Below are positions 60,081 through 64,000 of a DNA stretch of 64,000 nucleotides, piece after piece. The notes under the pieces are model-generated. The model ran no database searches. It saw only the letters and a program-made list of their open reading frames with translations, and was not told the DNA's origin. The number at the start of each line of letters is the position of its first letter. The first letter of the stretch is position 1. This DNA comes from Caldanaerobacter subterraneus (lineage in GTDB: Bacteria; Bacillota; Thermoanaerobacteria; Thermoanaerobacterales; Thermoanaerobacteraceae). The position numbers were made by a program, and so were the translations under genes. Where the stretch lies: contig NZ_SLWU01000010.1 of the NCBI RefSeq assembly GCF_004345675.1, positions 25,297-89,296 of the forward strand, read 5' to 3'.

Positions 60081-62612
60081 TCAAGGCTTGCTATTTTTAG
60101 GAGGAAAGATCTTTTCCAGAGGGTTACTTGACGTATTATTGTTGTTATTCTGAGGCGGATTCTGTGTAGTACCGTTATTCCCTCCATTATTGGGAGGAAT
60201 ATTCCCGGGAGGCTGTTGTATCTCATTCGGAGGCTGAGATGGTGGATTTTGCATATTCTCTGGCGGCAACACTTCTCCCGACGGTGGTTGTGCTGGTGGA
60301 GGTGTGTCGTCATAATCCTTTGGCACCACATATTTGCCATCTAGCGCCACGGCATTTTGTTCAGAAGTCCTGCCTGGAGGGTCAATGAACACAGCGTCTT
60401 TAACTAAATCTGGTGGAGTAAATTCTGTCGCCAATTTGCCATTTTGTGAATTAATTTTTGCCAGCACATGGACAGTACAGTAGGTAGTGGGTTGCGTGCC
60501 TTCTGCAAAAATTTCAGTATAGGTTCTGTCGCCTCTCGGGTCTTGATGGCACAGGTCAGTTGGAAGCTCCCCAGAATCCTTGCACACTGTCACAGAAATA
60601 ATACCTGGAGGTCTTTCAAAATCTTTGTAAGGCAAGCTTTTGTGTATCTCTGCCATGACTGTTCTCCATAGCATGGCTGGATAGGAGCCTCCTACAACTC
60701 CCCTCCCTCCATATATCATAGGAATGTTTTCCCCTGTACCCATCCACACAGACCCAACGTAGTAAGGAGTAAAGCCTGTAAACCATGCATCGTTGTAACT
60801 TTCATTTGTACCTGTTTTACCTGCCACCGGCATATTAGGCAACCTTGCATTTGTACCTGTCCCGTATTTCACTACGTCCTGCATCATACTTGTTAAAATG
60901 TATGCGTTCTGTGGCGTTAAGACCATATGCTGTGAAGGCTTGTTTTCCAAAATTACTTTTCCTTTTGAATCAGTGACTTTTGTAAAAGTGATAGGAGTAG
61001 TATATACTCCTCCATTGGCAATGGCACCGTAAGCTGCAGCTTCCTGTAAGGGTGTAACTGCGCCTCCCGCTCCTAATGCAAGAGCAGCAGGAGAAGAGGC
61101 AACATCTTTTGTAATGTTGAGTCCAAATTTCTTTCCATATTCCGCTGCAGTATGAAGTCCAATCATTTCTACAACTATCCTCGCCGCAGGAACATTTTCG
61201 GAATAAGTTAAAGCCTCTCTAAAGGTCATAAGCCCTCTGTACTTCCCGCTTTCGTAGTTATGGGGCTCCCAGTTCCATTGTTTATAAAAAACGGGAACAT
61301 CATCCACAACAGTAGCTGCCGTATAACCTTTCTCTAAAGCAGGTCCGTAAACTGTAAGAGGTTTTATAGAAGAACCAGCTGGTCTTCCACCTTGTGTTGC
61401 ATAGTTAAATATCCTTGTCTTACCTTTAGTCTCTTCTGTCTCTCTGCCTCCTACAATTCCCTTTACCTCGCCAGTCCTCCAGTCCATCACTACCATTGCA
61501 CCTTGAACTATTCTCGTATTCCCACTTCTATCCTTTATATCAGGAGGGAACAATTTTGGATTTTTAAAAGCTTCTTCCATTGTTTTTTGTATTTGCAAAT
61601 CCATAGTAGAATAAATTCTCAAACCCCCGTTGTATATTTTCTTTATTGCCTCATCGTGGGAAATGTTAAGGTGCTGAGACAAAGCATCTGCCACATCATT
61701 TATAACTTGGTCAATAAAGTATTTATGCTCATAAGTGGTAAAATTGGTTTTCTTGAAAACCAATTTTTCTGAGATTGCCTTTTCATACTCTTCTTTTGTT
61801 ATATAGCCTTGTTCCAGCATTTTCTTTAACACTAAATGCTGCCTTTCTGTAGCGGCTTCTAGATCAGCATAAGGAGAATAACGGGATGGATTCTTTGTAA
61901 TTCCCGCAATCATAGCACATTCCGCAAGGTCTAACTGGCTCACATCTTTTCCAAAATAAGCTAAAGAAGCTGCCTGGACACCGTAGGCATTCACATTGGG
62001 ACCGCCTAAATAGATGGTATTAAGATAAGCTTCCAGTATCTGTTGCTTTGAATATATCTGTTCCAATCTCCAAGCCAAAACCATTTCCTGTATTTTTCTA
62101 GTAATAGTTTTTTCACTGGAAAGCATGGTGTTTTTCACAAGTTGCTGTGTAATAGTACTGGCACCTTCTACAGGCTTTCCTCCCGCCTTAATGTTCGCAA
62201 TAAGAGCTCCAATAATTCTCTTTGGGTCAATTCCTAGTTTGTTCTTATAAAAACGCTGGTCCTCTATTGCCACAAAAGCATTTTGCAAATTCTTGGGTAT
62301 TTTCTCTATTGGAACCCACAGCCTGTTATCAGCACCATGAAGTATTGCTACTCTCTGCCAGTTACCATTTTCGTCTTTTGCATAAACAACAGAAGACTGC
62401 GCCTGAGAGGTCAAAGCCTCCTGAGAAATTGGAGGAGTATTTTTAATTATAGCCAAGACTTTTCCGCCGATTGCCCCAACCGCTGCAAAAAACAGAATAA
62501 GAAAAGCAATTCCAACCCATTTGAAAAAAAGCTTAATGGAGCTTTTTTTCTTTTTTTCACTATTCTTTTTTCGCCGGCTTCTTTTTAGGTTTAAATCGCT
62601 ATTTTTGTCCAT
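60081..62612 (-). CDS. pbpA: Penicillin-binding protein 1A (bifunctional transglycosylase/transpeptidase)
   Basis: An 843-residue class A PBP. A Lys/Arg-rich cytoplasmic tail (~1-28) and one helix (~29-52) precede the GT51 domain with catalytic Glu near 118 (AIEDQRFYKN) and EGASTITQQLVKN. The transpeptidase domain has Ser near 414 (AGSSIKPL), SEN (YSENVPA) and KTG (AGKTGTNE). The last ~80 residues are a disordered Pro/Gln/Asn-rich tail ending FPPKNSKP. ATG 62612 has GGGGGG upstream. It polymerises and cross-links peptidoglycan outside the membrane. Confidence 0.96.
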   Translation of the reverse strand: MDKNSDLNLKRSRRKKNSEKKKKSSIKLFFKWVGIAFLILFFAAVGAIGGKVLAIIKNTPPISQEALTSQAQSSVVYAKDENGNWQRVAILHGADNRLWVPIEKIPKNLQNAFVAIEDQRFYKNKLGIDPKRIIGALIANIKAGGKPVEGASTITQQLVKNTMLSSEKTITRKIQEMVLAWRLEQIYSKQQILEAYLNTIYLGGPNVNAYGVQAASLAYFGKDVSQLDLAECAMIAGITKNPSRYSPYADLEAATERQHLVLKKMLEQGYITKEEYEKAISEKLVFKKTNFTTYEHKYFIDQVINDVADALSQHLNISHDEAIKKIYNGGLRIYSTMDLQIQKTMEEAFKNPKLFPPDIKDRSGNTRIVQGAMVVMDWRTGEVKGIVGGRETEETKGKTRIFNYATQGGRPAGSSIKPLTVYGPALEKGYTAATVVDDVPVFYKQWNWEPHNYESGKYRGLMTFREALTYSENVPAARIVVEMIGLHTAAEYGKKFGLNITKDVASSPAALALGAGGAVTPLQEAAAYGAIANGGVYTTPITFTKVTDSKGKVILENKPSQHMVLTPQNAYILTSMMQDVVKYGTGTNARLPNMPVAGKTGTNESYNDAWFTGFTPYYVGSVWMGTGENIPMIYGGRGVVGGSYPAMLWRTVMAEIHKSLPYKDFERPPGIISVTVCKDSGELPTDLCHQDPRGDRTYTEIFAEGTQPTTYCTVHVLAKINSQNGKLATEFTPPDLVKDAVFIDPPGRTSEQNAVALDGKYVVPKDYDDTPPPAQPPSGEVLPPENMQNPPSQPPNEIQQPPGNIPPNNGGNNGTTQNPPQNNNNNTSSNPLEKIFPPKNSKP

Positions 62613-62703
62613 ACTGATCCCCCATAAAATTATGGTTTATCCAATCATATTGATTATATCATAAATTATATCACTTTTTTATGTCCAAATTGTAACAAAA
62701 AAG

Positions 62704-62730
62704 AAAAGTCAGCTAAAAATACTGACTTTT
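62704..62730 (-). terminator. Terminator of the alcohol dehydrogenase gene
   Basis: AAAAGTCAG and CTGACTTTT pair with a nine-base loop; on the minus strand TTTTCTTTTTTG follows. The arm overlaps the dehydrogenase stop codon. Confidence 0.88.
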
Positions 62731-63901
62731 ACCTTGCCAACTCGTAAATTTTTATTATATCTTCTTTATTAAGTTTAACAAAATCTCCTATTGTCCTGGT
62801 TCCTCCCTTTGTACACTTGTCGGCCATCTCTTCAAACCTATCGTCCGAAATGCCTGCCTCTTTCAATCTAACTGGAAGTCCAATCTCTTTAAAAAATTCT
62901 TCTGTTCTTCTAATCCCTTCCAGGGCAATTTCTTCTAAGTTTTCGTACGGCAAATCAACGTCCCAAACTTTTACAGCAAACTGAACAAATCTATTAATGT
63001 TATTTTTATAAACATACTTCATCCATGCAGGAAATACAATAGCAAGGCCTGCTCCATGAGCAATGTCGTAAATAGCGCTTAGTTCATGCTCAATTCTATG
63101 TGATGCCCAATCTCCTCTTCCTCTTCCAGTGTTAAGAAGGTCATTGTGAGCAATTGTGCCGGCCCACATAATCTGCGCCCTCGCATTGTAATTAGCAGGG
63201 TCTTTTAAAACAATGCGGGCATTATTTATCACAGTCTTTAATGTAGCCTCACAGAGTCTATCAGTCAGCTCAACTCCTTCTTCATTCACAAAATACCTCT
63301 CCATTATATGGGCCATAATGTCAGCAACACCACAAGCAGTCTGATACGGCGGAAGAGTGTATGTAAGCTCTGGGTTCATAATTGCAAACTTAGGCCTCAA
63401 AAGTTCATGGTGGAAACCTATCTTATACCACCCATCTTCATTTGTGATAACTGTAGCATCACTTGCCTCACTGCCTGTTGCTGGAATGGTAAGAATCACT
63501 CCCACAGGAAGAGCTTCTTTCAATTCTGCTTTTCCTTCAAAAAAGTCCCAAACATTCCCTTCATAAGGCACTCCCATTGCGATAGCCTTTGCAGTGTCAA
63601 TAACACTTCCCCCGCCAACAGCTAAAATAAAATCGATGTTGTTTTCTCTAACTAATTTTATCCCTTCCTGCACAAGGCTAAGCCTAGGATTAGGCTTTAC
63701 TCCTGATAGCTCTACAAATTCAACTCCCTCTTCTTTTAAAGCCTTTACGACTTTATCGTACAATCCGTATTTCTTTATGCTTCCTCCACCATAGCATAAC
63801 AATACTTTGTTGCTATAATTTTTTACTTCTTTCCCAACTTGCTCTTCTGTCCCTTTTCCAAAGATAATCTTTGTAGGACTTGAAAAAATAAAGTCTTTCA
63901 T
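62729..63901 (-). CDS. bdhA: Iron-containing alcohol dehydrogenase (butanol dehydrogenase-like)
   Basis: A 390-residue group III dehydrogenase. The nucleotide-binding region is LLCYGGGSIKKYG and DFILAVGGGSVIDTAKAIAMG, followed by LPVGVILTIPATGSEASDATVI. The metal site has Asp and His in GVADIMAHIMERYF and two His in HRIEHELSAIYDIAHGAGLAIVFPAW. The pattern fits the NAD(P)H-dependent butanol dehydrogenase BdhA/YqhD branch. ATG 63901 has GAGGGAG upstream; a 28-residue extension to 63985 is not credible. It likely reduces aldehydes during fermentation. Confidence 0.93.
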   Translation of the reverse strand: MKDFIFSSPTKIIFGKGTEEQVGKEVKNYSNKVLLCYGGGSIKKYGLYDKVVKALKEEGVEFVELSGVKPNPRLSLVQEGIKLVRENNIDFILAVGGGSVIDTAKAIAMGVPYEGNVWDFFEGKAELKEALPVGVILTIPATGSEASDATVITNEDGWYKIGFHHELLRPKFAIMNPELTYTLPPYQTACGVADIMAHIMERYFVNEEGVELTDRLCEATLKTVINNARIVLKDPANYNARAQIMWAGTIAHNDLLNTGRGRGDWASHRIEHELSAIYDIAHGAGLAIVFPAWMKYVYKNNINRFVQFAVKVWDVDLPYENLEEIALEGIRRTEEFFKEIGLPVRLKEAGISDDRFEEMADKCTKGGTRTIGDFVKLNKEDIIKIYELAR

Positions 63902-64000
63902 CAAGACCACTCCCTCGTATAATATGATTGTAATCCACATTAAAAATTTAATAATAAACACACAAATTAAATCCTTAAAAACCATTTTTACCCTGGTAAA

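Noticed and set aside
60090..60330. Pro/Gln/Asn-rich tail of PBP1A as a repeat array
   Set aside because: It is an irregular low-complexity tail common in class A PBPs, with no fixed period.
63987..64000. Palindrome TTTACCCTGGTAAA at the right edge, as an operator of the alcohol dehydrogenase
   Set aside because: It is cut off by the window edge and lies about 85 bases from the start codon, so its context cannot be judged.

Overview
The window comes from a low-GC, Gram-positive-type bacterium. By recall of gene content, not by search, it most resembles a thermophilic saccharolytic clostridial anaerobe of the Thermoanaerobacter/Caldanaerobacter kind. The signs are AT-rich DNA with strong AGGAGG ribosome sites, TTG/GTG starts, a spore protein (Tlp), T-box and cobalamin riboswitch control, two PTS operons, an oligosaccharide ABC locus, an iron alcohol dehydrogenase, and acyl-CoA dehydratase-activase-like genes. 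Most genes lie on the minus strand. The plus-strand exceptions are the zinc cluster (6.8-10.6 kb), ferredoxin/DUF169 (24.1-25.2 kb), tlp (45.2 kb) and the ECF sigma pair (50.9-53.3 kb).

Left part: two almost identical cobalamin riboswitch leaders control a corrinoid adenosyltransferase (cobA) and a BtuF/BtuC corrinoid importer whose ATPase begins at the left edge. Next is a MoxR ATPase/DUF58/membrane protein cluster. Divergent from it is a Fur/Zur-type regulator with a consensus promoter, followed by two tandem zinc-binding lipoproteins and ZnuC/ZnuB.

10.6-23 kb is a beta-glycan locus. A LacI regulator, an Opp-type ABC transporter (binding lipoprotein, two permeases, two ATPases), a GH2 beta-mannosidase, a GH1 beta-glucosidase and a membrane-anchored GH5 enzyme lie in one direction. 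Matching AACACGTGTTTAC operators sit before lacI and before the binding-protein gene. This suggests import and cytoplasmic hydrolysis of manno- or cello-oligosaccharides made outside the cell.

The middle holds a permuted NlpC/P60-like protein, ferredoxin plus DUF169, a dihydrouridine synthase, and a very large two-module 5'-nucleotidase/phosphodiesterase with SH3 repeats behind a four-repeat PHO box. A complete mannitol PTS operon (mtlA-mtlR-mtlF-mtlD) follows. Then comes a cellobiose/lactose-family PTS operon with GH4 and GH1 enzymes. It has a textbook sigma-54 promoter and is preceded by its LevR-type activator gene; its GH4 gene is broken by a one-base homopolymer frameshift.

The right part has a Pit phosphate transporter with DUF47, tlp, psuK-psuG, a decayed MntA/HepT toxin-antitoxin pair, leuS under a T-box, an ECF sigma factor with a beta-propeller anti-sigma-like partner, FetAB-type transporter genes, and a TetR-linked acyl-CoA dehydratase-activase-like set in which one gene carries an in-frame TGA. 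It ends with an M28 membrane peptidase, penicillin-binding protein 1A and an iron-dependent alcohol dehydrogenase. I see no rRNA, tRNA, IS element, prophage or CRISPR array.
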